The notes under the pieces: generated by a model
What the model was told of the DNA's origin: nothing
Seen by the model: only the letters and a program-made list of their open reading frames with translations
Databases searched by the model: none
Program-made: the position numbers and the translations under genes
NCBI GenBank assembly: GCA_900768035.1
Contig: CAAGBH010000021.1
Location: forward strand, 1-6,562
From: Clostridia bacterium
Lineage (GTDB): Bacteria > Bacillota > Clostridia > Oscillospirales > Acutalibacteraceae
Direction: 5' to 3'
DNA: 6,562 bases
In this document: positions 1 through 5,613 of the stretch, piece by piece
Layout of the letters: each line of letters begins with the position of its first letter
Position numbering within the stretch: the first letter of the stretch is position 1

Positions 1-298
1 CACCACAGCAAATAGCCGCAGCAACACCTGCGATATTACCTGTACCAACAGTAGCGGCCAAGGCTGTGCAAAGCGCTTGGAAAGGTGAAATTGAACCTTT
101 TTCCTTACTGTGACCGATAACATCTTTTTTGAAAAGACTTCCTATTGTTTGTTTCCACCAATGTCCCAAATGAGAAACCTGAAACACCTTAGTGCAAAGA
201 GTTGTGATGATACCTGTGCCTATAAGCAAAGCCAGACCAAAGATACCCCACACAACGCCATTAATACTGCCGTTGATTTCTGCAATTTTTTCCAACAT
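1..298 (-). CDS. Sodium:alanine/glycine symporter (AGCS family), N-terminal part, cut by window edge
   Basis: The product is a membrane transporter that imports alanine or glycine with sodium. Only the first 99 codons are present; the gene continues beyond position 1. The protein begins MLEKIAEINGSINGVVWG, followed by a hydrophobic segment at about residues 14-33. Residues about 70-95 carry the AGCS signature: a GSISPFQALCTALAATVG stretch, then TGNIAGVAAAI, which in this family contributes to substrate and sodium binding. The ATG at 298-296 is preceded by AAGGAG (313-308) with a 9-base spacer, and the first residues match the usual start of the family. The gene lies directly downstream of a glycine riboswitch and terminator on the same strand, which supports glycine as a substrate or signal. 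The AGCS family assignment is secure; choosing between alanine and glycine as main substrate rests on the riboswitch and is inference. Confidence 0.93.
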   Translation of the reverse strand, partial: MLEKIAEINGSINGVVWGIFGLALLIGTGIITTLCTKVFQVSHLGHWWKQTIGSLFKKDVIGHSKEKGSISPFQALCTALAATVGTGNIAGVAAAICCG

Positions 299-304
299 TT
301 TTTA

Positions 305-313
305 CATCTCCTT
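305..313 (-). promoter_or_regulatory. Ribosome binding site of the AGCS symporter
   Basis: Reading the minus strand, AAGGAG (313-308) precedes the ATG at 298-296 by nine bases. It follows directly after the U tract of the riboswitch terminator, so translation starts only on transcripts that escape termination. Confidence 0.8.
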
Positions 314-345
314 AAAAATAAAACCGAGCCCAAAAAGGACTCGGC
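314..345 (-). terminator. Intrinsic terminator serving as riboswitch expression platform
   Basis: On the minus-strand RNA, CCGAGUCC (344-337) pairs with GGGCUCGG (331-324) across a five-U loop. This gives an 8-bp stem with one G-U pair, followed by UUUUAUUUUU (323-314). It lies between the glycine aptamer and the symporter start codon, so it would stop transcription before the gene. Bases 340-333 (GUCCUUUU) are also perfectly complementary to 380-373 (AAAAGGAC) in the 3' strand of the aptamer, which gives a competing fold that opens the terminator. Confidence 0.88.
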
Positions 346-367
346 AAAATAGATAAAGTAAAAGTTC

Positions 368-482
368 CCTTTGTCCTTTTGCCTGAGAGATTAACGAAAA
401 TATCGCCTTGCCCCTTCGGCATCTGATTTAACAGAATTCTCCAAAGTCCTATCCGTTCACAGTCGAAAAAACTTCTGCAAAC
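368..482 (-). promoter_or_regulatory. Glycine riboswitch, single aptamer with 5' ghost stem
   Basis: The minus strand carries the conserved glycine aptamer core: ACUUUGGAGA (447-438), GCCGAAGGGGCAA (about 420-408) and UCUCUCAGGCAAAAGGAC (390-373). The closing helix P1 is CUUUG (446-442) with CAAAG (373-369). Only one aptamer is present. Upstream, GUUUGCAG (482-475) pairs over eight positions, two of them G-U, with CUGUGAAC (462-455). This resembles the stem that replaces the missing first aptamer in singlet glycine riboswitches (the type with the ghost on the 5' side). A terminator and an AGCS symporter gene follow. Binding of glycine is expected from the family. An OFF response (glycine causes termination) is inferred from the competing helix 380-373/340-333 and agrees with what I recall for a streptococcal symporter riboswitch. 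Confidence 0.93.
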
Positions 483-509
483 TTCACATAGTATTCAATT
501 ATGGAAACC

Positions 510-537
510 ATTATACCACAGAATTTTTATTTTTCAA
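510..537 (-). promoter_or_regulatory. Sigma-A-type promoter for the riboswitch-symporter transcript
   Basis: On the minus strand, TTGAAA (537-532) and TATAAT (515-510) are separated by 16 bases. The predicted start lies near position 503, about 20 bases before the ghost stem of the riboswitch. The leader to the symporter ATG would be about 205 nucleotides. Confidence 0.8.
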
Positions 538-558
538 GTACTTTTTTCAAAAAAATTA

Positions 559-587
559 TTGACTAATGAAAAAAATAGTAGTATCCT
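559..587 (+). promoter_or_regulatory. Likely sigma-A-type promoter for gdhA
   Basis: TTGACT (559-564) and TATCCT (582-587) are spaced by 17 bases, with an AT-rich run immediately upstream of the -35 box. The start point would be near 594, leaving a short leader before the ribosome binding site. The -10 box departs from consensus, so the call is moderate. The -35 box lies 21 bases from the -35 box of the divergent symporter promoter. Confidence 0.55.
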
Positions 588-604
588 TAAAAAATAAGTT
601 AATT

Positions 605-610
605 AGGAGG
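605..610 (+). promoter_or_regulatory. Ribosome binding site of gdhA
   Basis: A perfect AGGAGG lies eight bases before the ATG at 619 and fixes that start. This strong site fits a highly expressed metabolic gene. Confidence 0.85.
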
Positions 611-618
611 TACATATT

Positions 619-1971
619 ATGTTGAAATCAGAGTATTTGAAAAAAGTTTATGCTGATGTTGAAGCAAGAAATGCCGGCGAAAAGGAATTCTTGCAAGCAG
701 TATATGAAGTTTTGGTTTCTATCGAACCTGTTGTTGAATCTAACCCCGAATATGAAAAATGGGGCATTATTGAAAGAATGGTAGAACCTGAAAGACAGGT
801 TATGTTCCGTGTTTCTTGGGTAGATGATAACGGCAATGTTCAGGTAAACCGTGGTTACCGTGTGCAGTTTAACTCTGCTATCGGTCCTTACAAGGGCGGT
901 CTTCGTTTCCACCCCTCTGTTAATGCAAGCATTATTAAGTTCTTAGGTTTTGAACAGACATTTAAAAACAGTCTTACAAGTCTTCCTATGGGTGGCGGTA
1001 AAGGCGGCAGTGACTTCGACCCCCGTGGCCGCAGTGACGGAGAAATTATGCGTTTCTGCCAGAGTTTTATGACAGAACTTTCAAAACACGTCGGTGCTAA
1101 TACTGACGTTCCTGCCGGTGATATCGGCGTTGGCGCTCGTGAAGTTGGCTATCTCTACGGTCAATATAAGAGACTTCGCAACGAATTTACAGGTGTTCTC
1201 ACAGGTAAAGGTCTTTCATACGGCGGTTCTCTTATCCGTCCGGAAGCTACAGGTTTCGGCGCAGTTTACTATGTAGACGAAATGCTCAAATCATTTGGCG
1301 ACACTATTAAGGGTAAAACCTTTGCAGTTTCAGGCTTCGGTAACGTTGCTTGGGGTACTGTCAAAAAGGTTACCGAACTCGGCGGTAAAGTTGTTACCAT
1401 TTCAGGTCCTGACGGATATATATATGATGAAGACGGTATCAACACCGAAGAAAAAATCAACTTTATGCTTTCAATGCGTTCTTCTGGTCACGACAAGGTT
1501 AAGGATTATGCTGATAAGTTCGGTGTTCCTTACTTCGAAGGTCAGAAACCTTGGGGAACAAAGGTTGACATTGTTATGCCTTGCGCTACACAAAACGAAG
1601 TTGACGTTAAAGAAGCAGAGCAGATTATTGCTAACGGCGTAAAATATTATGTTGAAGTTTCAAATATGCCTACCACTAACGAGGCAGTTGCACTTCTTAA
1701 ATCAAACGGCGTTACAGTTGCTCCTTCAAAGGCAGTAAATGCTGGCGGTGTTGCAGTTTCAGGTCTTGAAATGAGCCAGAACTCAATGCGCTACAGTTGG
1801 ACCGAAGAAGAAGTTGACGCCAAACTCAAGCAGATTATGGCTAACATCTTCGCCAACTCACTTAAAGCAGCTGAAAAATACGGCATGAAAGGCGACTTGG
1901 TTGCAGGCGCTAACATTGCAGGCTTTGAAAAGGTTGCAGACGCTATGCTCGCACAAGGAGTTGCTTATTAA
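619..1971 (+). CDS. gdhA: Glutamate dehydrogenase, hexameric small-subunit type
   Basis: The cytoplasmic enzyme interconverts glutamate with 2-oxoglutarate plus ammonia. At 450 residues it has the usual length of the hexameric bacterial class. The substrate domain holds GPYKGGLRFHPSVN (89-102, substrate lysine K92), K116, PMGGGKGGSD (123-132, catalytic K128) and VPAGDIGVGAREVG (164-177, catalytic D168). GLSYGGSLIRPEATGFG (198-214) leads into the nucleotide domain, with the dinucleotide fingerprint GFGNVAWG (239-246). S381 is the likely substrate serine. F240, P264 and D265 correspond, as I recall, to F238, P262 and D263 of the Clostridium symbiosum enzyme, which is NAD-dependent; NAD preference (EC 1.4.1.2) is therefore inferred but not proven. 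Most arginine codons are CGT or CGC and asparagine is mostly AAC, which suggests high expression. The gene is monocistronic, with its own promoter and a strong terminator. Its TAA stop lies inside the left arm of a repeat. Confidence 0.96.
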   Translation: MLKSEYLKKVYADVEARNAGEKEFLQAVYEVLVSIEPVVESNPEYEKWGIIERMVEPERQVMFRVSWVDDNGNVQVNRGYRVQFNSAIGPYKGGLRFHPSVNASIIKFLGFEQTFKNSLTSLPMGGGKGGSDFDPRGRSDGEIMRFCQSFMTELSKHVGANTDVPAGDIGVGAREVGYLYGQYKRLRNEFTGVLTGKGLSYGGSLIRPEATGFGAVYYVDEMLKSFGDTIKGKTFAVSGFGNVAWGTVKKVTELGGKVVTISGPDGYIYDEDGINTEEKINFMLSMRSSGHDKVKDYADKFGVPYFEGQKPWGTKVDIVMPCATQNEVDVKEAEQIIANGVKYYVEVSNMPTTNEAVALLKSNGVTVAPSKAVNAGGVAVSGLEMSQNSMRYSWTEEEVDAKLKQIMANIFANSLKAAEKYGMKGDLVAGANIAGFEKVADAMLAQGVAY

Positions 1972-2080
1972 TTCGTAATTCATAATGCAAAATGCGTAAT
2001 TATCCCCACGGGAAATTCCCGTGGGGATTTTTTTATTTCATATTTTCTAATCCGCATTACGAATTACGCATTACGCATTA
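1969..2080. repeat. Cluster of imperfect inverted and direct repeats around the gdhA terminator
   Basis: The left part (1969-2001) and right part (2054-2080) are built from variants of short words such as GTAATGC, GTAATTC and their complements. Two pairing registers exist: 1969-1988 with the complement of 2054-2073 (18 of 20 match), and 1984-2001 with the complement of 2062-2079 (16 of 18 match). The right part also contains the direct repeat ATTACGC at 2065-2071 and 2072-2076 onward in slightly shifted form. The left arm begins with the gdhA stop codon. The structure resembles a small non-coding palindromic intergenic element, but one copy cannot show mobility. No protein-coding content was seen. 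Confidence 0.6.
2002..2034 (+). terminator. Strong intrinsic terminator after gdhA
   Basis: Bases 2002-2013 (ATCCCCACGGGA) pair perfectly with 2017-2028 (TCCCGTGGGGAT) across a three-base loop, followed by seven T (2028-2034). It ends gdhA transcription 31 bases after the stop codon and should insulate the spoIIIA operon from gdhA read-through. Confidence 0.93.
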
Positions 2081-2122
2081 ATTTTTAGTTCTACTTTGGA
2101 CAACCACTTCATAATTATTATT

Positions 2123-2128
2123 GAGGTG
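2123..2128 (+). promoter_or_regulatory. Ribosome binding site that fixes the spoIIIAA start
   Basis: GAGGTG lies six bases before the ATG at 2135. An in-frame TTG at 2096 would add 13 residues but has no such site, so 2135 is the preferred start. Confidence 0.75.
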
Positions 2129-2134
2129 AACAAA

Positions 2135-3070
2135 ATGGAAAACAACAAAAGATTTGATGAAGTGTTATATGCGGTATCAGACAGAATACGCCTTGTTTTA
2201 GAAAAACTTTCCCCCACAGTCAAAGCCAACACTTGCGAAATTAGACTAAGAAACGGTCTGCCGTTAGCCCTCACCGTCGGCACAGAAACCGTATTTTTGC
2301 GTGAAAACGGACAAACCCAATTTCACATAACAAAGGACCTTTTTAAAGTGGAAAAAAAAGACTTGGAAGAAAGTTTTAGGAAAATTTGCAACAACTCGGT
2401 CTATGCCCACGAAAACGAACTAAAAAACGGGTTTATTATTATGAAAAACGGTTGCCGTGCGGGTGTGTGCGGAAGTCTTTCAAAAGACGGAGTTATAAAC
2501 GATATAACCTCCCTTAATCTTCGTATTGCAAGAGAAGTTTTAGGCTGTGCTAATGATATTGTTAAAAAATATGATAATTCGGGGTTACTGATTGCAGGTC
2601 CTCCCGGCAGTGGTAAAACCACAATGCTTCGTGACCTTATACGTCAGATTTCAAATGGTAACACAGGCAAAATTCAACGTGTTGCCGTTATTGACAGCCG
2701 ATGCGAAATATCGGGAAGCAGTCTTGGAAATACCGTCAACGATTTAGGACAAAACACCGATGTTTTAATCACCGAAGACAAAGCCTTAGGAATCGAAATT
2801 GCCGTAAGAACAATGTTTCCCGACGTGATTGCTTTCGACGAAATCGGCACTGTTGCAGAACTCAAAGGTGTTTCAGACAGTTTCTGCGCAGGCGTTAATA
2901 TAATAACCACCGCTCATATAGGTTCTTTAGCCGAACTTAAAACCCGAAATGTAACCGCTGCGCTTTTGAAAAGCGGTGCTATAAAACAAATAGCGCTTTT
3001 ACCTAAAATTCACGGCGGATATATCCGTATGATAGAAACAGGGGAGATTTTCCGTGAAGTTGCTATTTAA
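2135..3070 (+). CDS. spoIIIAA: Stage III sporulation protein AA, ATPase of the SpoIIIA-SpoIIQ channel
   Basis: This is the cytoplasmic ATPase of the mother-cell channel complex, related to secretion ATPases of type II and type IV systems. It is thought to power or remodel the channel feeding the forespore. The 311-residue product is of normal length (about 307 in B. subtilis). It has an N-terminal domain (about 1-145) with the family segment CEIRLRNGLPLAL (34-46), and an ATPase core with Walker A GPPGSGKTT (155-163), Walker B VIAFDEIG (231-238, D235 and E236), and an ITTAH segment (257-261) typical of this ATPase group. The start at 2135 is set by GAGGTG. It is the first gene of the spoIIIA operon, and its last 17 bases overlap spoIIIAB. 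In B. subtilis the operon is under sigma-E; no convincing sigma-E promoter was recognised in 2035-2134. Confidence 0.96.
   Translation: MENNKRFDEVLYAVSDRIRLVLEKLSPTVKANTCEIRLRNGLPLALTVGTETVFLRENGQTQFHITKDLFKVEKKDLEESFRKICNNSVYAHENELKNGFIIMKNGCRAGVCGSLSKDGVINDITSLNLRIAREVLGCANDIVKKYDNSGLLIAGPPGSGKTTMLRDLIRQISNGNTGKIQRVAVIDSRCEISGSSLGNTVNDLGQNTDVLITEDKALGIEIAVRTMFPDVIAFDEIGTVAELKGVSDSFCAGVNIITTAHIGSLAELKTRNVTAALLKSGAIKQIALLPKIHGGYIRMIETGEIFREVAI
3041..3046 (+). promoter_or_regulatory. Ribosome binding site that fixes the GTG start of spoIIIAB
   Basis: GGGGAG lies seven bases before GTG at 3054, inside the end of spoIIIAA. It supports the GTG start and implies translational coupling of the two genes. 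Confidence 0.75.
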
Positions 3071-3482
3071 AATATCAGGGTTAATAATAATAGTTTTTGT
3101 TTGTTGGGCAATCGGTTTTTTAAAAGCAAACGCACTGCATTTAAGATATAAAAAACTCTGCAACATACATAGCGGTATCGGGGACTTAAAAGAACGGATA
3201 AGACTTCACGGCGGTGAAATAGACCGCCTTATAAATTTAAGTTTTGAAACCTATCCCCCCGATTATACCGCTCTCCAAAAAGAAGACATAACCCTTATTG
3301 AAGATTTTTTCAAAAATATCGGTATGTCTGACACAAAAGCAGAATATGAGCGGTGCGAACTTTATATGAATTTAATAGACACTAAAATCTCCTTAGCGCA
3401 GAAAAACTATCAAGAACTTAACAAACTCTATAAAAACATCGGCTTTTTTAGCGGGATATTTATTTGTATATTCTTTTTGTGA
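3054..3482 (+). CDS. spoIIIAB: Stage III sporulation protein AB, short form
   Basis: This is a membrane protein of the mother-cell SpoIIIA complex, with a fold related to type II secretion GspF-like proteins, and a likely partner of the SpoIIIAA ATPase. The 142-residue protein has an N-terminal membrane segment (about 4-23), a charged helical middle, and a short hydrophobic C-terminus (about 129-142). The part from NIGMSDTKAEYERCELYMNL (88-107) to the end lines up well with the last third of the B. subtilis protein as I recall it. B. subtilis SpoIIIAB has about 171 residues, so the middle helical region is roughly 30 residues shorter here. The start is GTG with GGGGAG upstream, and it overlaps spoIIIAA by 17 bases. 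The TGA stop at 3480-3482 shares bases with the ribosome binding site of spoIIIAC. Confidence 0.9.
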   Translation: MKLLFKISGLIIIVFVCWAIGFLKANALHLRYKKLCNIHSGIGDLKERIRLHGGEIDRLINLSFETYPPDYTALQKEDITLIEDFFKNIGMSDTKAEYERCELYMNLIDTKISLAQKNYQELNKLYKNIGFFSGIFICIFFL

Positions 3483-3490
3483 GGTAAAAA

Positions 3491-3685
3491 ATGGACGTTG
3501 ATTTTATTTTCAGAATTGCCGCAATAGGAATTATTGTTACGGTTTTAAATCAAGTGCTTATACGCTCAGGCAGAGAGGAACAGGCAATGCTCACCACTCT
3601 TGCGGGGCTTGTGGTGGTGCTTCTTATGGTGGTAAATGCCGTAGCCCACCTTTTTACTACCGTGAAAGATTTATTCGGACTTTGA
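3491..3685 (+). CDS. spoIIIAC: Stage III sporulation protein AC
   Basis: This is a very small integral membrane protein of the SpoIIIA complex. The 64 residues form two hydrophobic helices (about 6-24 and 34-54) joined by a charged turn (RSGREEQ, 25-31), and end in an amphipathic tail. The layout and spacing match the SpoIIIAC family (68 residues in B. subtilis). GAGG at 3481-3484 precedes the ATG by six bases and overlaps the spoIIIAB stop codon, and spoIIIAD starts one base after this stop. Its exact role in the channel is not established; its position between AB and AD in the operon supports the identification. Confidence 0.94.
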   Translation: MDVDFIFRIAAIGIIVTVLNQVLIRSGREEQAMLTTLAGLVVVLLMVVNAVAHLFTTVKDLFGL

Positions 3686-3686
3686 T

Positions 3687-4073
3687 ATGGATATCTTCAA
3701 AATACTTTCAATTCTGCTTATAACTGCAATTTTAAGTCTGATTTTAAAACAGCAAAAAAGCGAATACGCCTTATTGGTGTCCCTTTGCGGCGGAATTTTA
3801 GTTTTAGGCATTGTTATCAAAAATATTTTAGTTCCCATAACCGTAATAAGCGCAAAAATTGAAAATTACGGCATAAGTCTTAGTTATTTCAAGGTTGCCT
3901 TAAAGGCTTTGGGCATAGGGTATATTACCACATTTATTGCCAACTCCTGCAAAGATGCAGGACAAACAAGTTTAGCCGCCAAAGCAGAACTTGCCGGCAA
4001 ATGCGCTATTTTTATGCTCTGTGTGCCTCTTTGCCTTTCGGTTTTGGAAACTGCATTAGGGTTTATAAAATGA
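3687..4073 (+). CDS. spoIIIAD: Stage III sporulation protein AD
   Basis: This is an integral membrane protein of the mother-cell SpoIIIA complex. The 128 residues have hydrophobic segments at about 4-20, 28-50, 68-86 and 106-125. The second half carries the highly conserved family stretch ALGIGYITTFIANSCKDAG (73-91) and the following SLAAKAELAGK (94-104). The length is close to the 133 residues of B. subtilis. The ATG follows the spoIIIAC stop after one base, and no good ribosome binding site is visible, so translation probably depends on coupling to spoIIIAC. The gene end overlaps spoIIIAE by an ATGA junction. Confidence 0.95.
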   Translation: MDIFKILSILLITAILSLILKQQKSEYALLVSLCGGILVLGIVIKNILVPITVISAKIENYGISLSYFKVALKALGIGYITTFIANSCKDAGQTSLAAKAELAGKCAIFMLCVPLCLSVLETALGFIK

Positions 4074-5182
4074 TAAAGAAAATTATAGTTTTTATTTTGA
4101 TTTTTCTATGTTTTTCATTGAATATAAATGCCCAAGAAACCGACATTTACAAACAACAGTTAGAAAACAGCGGTGCTTTAGAAATAGAAGATTCCCTACC
4201 CGATTATGTTAAAGAATATCTAAACGAAAATTCCATTGACATTTCAGACTATAACTGGGTAAACACATTAACTTCTCAAAACGTCTTTTCGCATATATGG
4301 GGATTTCTAAAAAGCGGAATCAAAGGTCCGCTCATTGCCCTTTCAAGCATTTTAGCCGTTATTTTAATAAGTGCGCTTTTATTCCAAAACGAAAATTCTG
4401 CGGTAAATACAGCGGTTATGTTTGCAACGAGTCTTGCCACCGCAAGCATAGTCTGTGTTCCTGTTTTTTCTGTAATTTCAGCCTCGGTTAATGCAATGAA
4501 AGGCTGTGCGGTGTTTATGAGCGCATTTATACCCGTATTTGCGGTTATAATCGCCTCAAGCGGACAGGTTGCCACCTCGGTTTCAATGAGCGCATTGCTT
4601 TTAGGGGCCACAAATGCAGTGAGTTTTATTTCAAACTTCGCCGTCGTGCCATTAATGGGCGGATATTTAAGCATCAGCGTGGCATCAAGTGTATCCCCAC
4701 TTTTGAATAATAACGAAATTTCATCCGCCATTAAAAAACTTTCGTTCTGGATAATTTCATTTGTATCGACTGTGTTTTTAGGTATATTGAGTGTGCAGAC
4801 CGCCGTTAATGCCTCGGCGGACAATCTCTCAATGCGAACCGCAAAGTTCCTTATCGGTTCTTCTGTTCCTGTGGCGGGCGGCGTATTATCCGAGGCGCTT
4901 AATACCCTCACCGCATCAATGTCTCTTTTAAAAACTTCGGTTGGAATTTACGGGGTGGTTATATGTTGTCTTATATTTTTACCCATTTTAATAGAACTTT
5001 TACTCTGGCGGTTTGCCCTATGGATTACAAACTTCATTTCTCAAAATTTTTCACTCGGCAAAATTTCGGGACTAATCGAAGCGGTAGACACCGTTCTTTC
5101 GGTTTTGGTGGGTATAATTATACTCAACTGTGCAATGTTTGTGTTGTCTTTGACAGTTCTTGTTAGCAGCGGTAAAGTATGA
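4070..5182 (+). CDS. spoIIIAE: Stage III sporulation protein AE, polytopic membrane protein
   Basis: This is the largest membrane protein of the SpoIIIA complex, and a candidate transmembrane conduit of the mother cell-forespore channel. The 370-residue product starts with a signal-peptide-like segment (MIKK followed by a hydrophobic core to about 20, with INAQE as a possible cleavage region). A soluble segment (about 21-80) follows, then seven to eight hydrophobic helices from about 84 to the C-terminus. Family-conserved stretches are MKGCAVFMSAFIPVFAVI (143-160) and GSSVPVAGGVLSEALNTL (263-280). Starting at ATG 4070, in the ATGA overlap with spoIIIAD, gives the signal peptide at the N-terminus; an upstream in-frame ATG at 4001 would place 23 extra residues before it and lies deep inside spoIIIAD. 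A weak AGGG (4058-4061) sits eight bases ahead. Length is near the roughly 400 residues of B. subtilis. Confidence 0.96.
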   Translation: MIKKIIVFILIFLCFSLNINAQETDIYKQQLENSGALEIEDSLPDYVKEYLNENSIDISDYNWVNTLTSQNVFSHIWGFLKSGIKGPLIALSSILAVILISALLFQNENSAVNTAVMFATSLATASIVCVPVFSVISASVNAMKGCAVFMSAFIPVFAVIIASSGQVATSVSMSALLLGATNAVSFISNFAVVPLMGGYLSISVASSVSPLLNNNEISSAIKKLSFWIISFVSTVFLGILSVQTAVNASADNLSMRTAKFLIGSSVPVAGGVLSEALNTLTASMSLLKTSVGIYGVVICCLIFLPILIELLLWRFALWITNFISQNFSLGKISGLIEAVDTVLSVLVGIIILNCAMFVLSLTVLVSSGKV

Positions 5183-5613
5183 TGAACTCTTTAACATCTT
5201 TTTTTACCGCCTTTTGCGCCGGATGTGTTTTAATCGGCGCACTTTATATAATCTGTCCCGACGGCAATATAGGAAAATCAGTTAAATATGTATTTTCGCT
5301 TGTCTTTTTAATTATTATAATTTCTGCCGCAAACATTACGGTTAAAAACATTGATTTTGATTTTCCTAACATCCAAGCAGATACCGTAACAAATGAAAAT
5401 ATGCAAATAGCAAGCGCAGAATATATTTATTCTTACGCTTTAAACAAAGAAAATATAAAATTTTCAAAAATTACAGTTTGTACGGATAAAACCGAAGACG
5501 GCAGCATAGTAATTAATAAGGTAATTATTTTTTCAAATGAAGAAAAAATAAAAATAATAAAAGCATTGGATGTTTTAGCAGAAGTTCGAGAGGTTGAAAT
5601 AATAAATGAATGA
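5179..5613 (+). CDS. spoIIIAF: Stage III sporulation protein AF, short form
   Basis: This is a membrane-anchored component of the SpoIIIA channel with a ring-building-type domain. The 144 residues comprise two membrane helices (about 8-26 and 33-51) joined by a short CPDGNIGKS loop, then a soluble domain. Its predicted order of helix (73-90), strand (96-102), strand (109-119), helix (120-134) and strand (136-143) matches the ring-building motif shared by AF, AG and AH. B. subtilis SpoIIIAF is about 206 residues, so this version holds little beyond the anchor and one compact domain. It begins in an ATGA overlap with spoIIIAE; a second ATG follows at once at 5182, so the true start may be one codon later. 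No strong ribosome binding site is seen, which suggests coupling. Confidence 0.92.
   Translation: MMNSLTSFFTAFCAGCVLIGALYIICPDGNIGKSVKYVFSLVFLIIIISAANITVKNIDFDFPNIQADTVTNENMQIASAEYIYSYALNKENIKFSKITVCTDKTEDGSIVINKVIIFSNEEKIKIIKALDVLAEVREVEIINE

Noticed and set aside
110..352. Open frame of 80 codons on the plus strand
   Set aside because: It is antisense to the AGCS symporter start, its terminator and leader; the minus-strand protein has clear family motifs and this frame has no ribosome binding site.
368..482. Tandem (two-aptamer) glycine riboswitch
   Set aside because: The conserved core words occur only once; the upstream part is a simple hairpin without aptamer bases.
628..912. Minus-strand open frames within gdhA (94 and 62 codons)
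   Set aside because: They lie opposite strongly conserved glutamate dehydrogenase sequence and resemble no protein.
1295..1642. 115-codon plus-strand frame inside gdhA
   Set aside because: It is a shifted-frame shadow of the dinucleotide-binding domain; the gdhA frame is intact and conserved through this region.
2039..2117. CATA words at 2039 and 2110 as sigma-E -10 elements of spoIIIA
   Set aside because: Neither has a matching -35 element at 14-15 bases, and the second lies almost on the ribosome binding site, so no promoter was annotated.
2096..2134. TTG start extending SpoIIIAA by 13 residues
   Set aside because: There is no ribosome binding site at that TTG, while GAGGTG stands at the right distance from the ATG at 2135.
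4001..4069. Upstream ATG extending SpoIIIAE by 23 residues into spoIIIAD
   Set aside because: It would bury the signal-peptide-like start; the ATGA junction at 4070 is the typical coupled start.
4276..4911. 211-codon minus-strand open frame opposite spoIIIAE
   Set aside because: It is a long antisense frame arising from the hydrophobic codon pattern of the real gene; no family motif, no ribosome binding site, and SpoIIIAE is clearly conserved on the plus strand.
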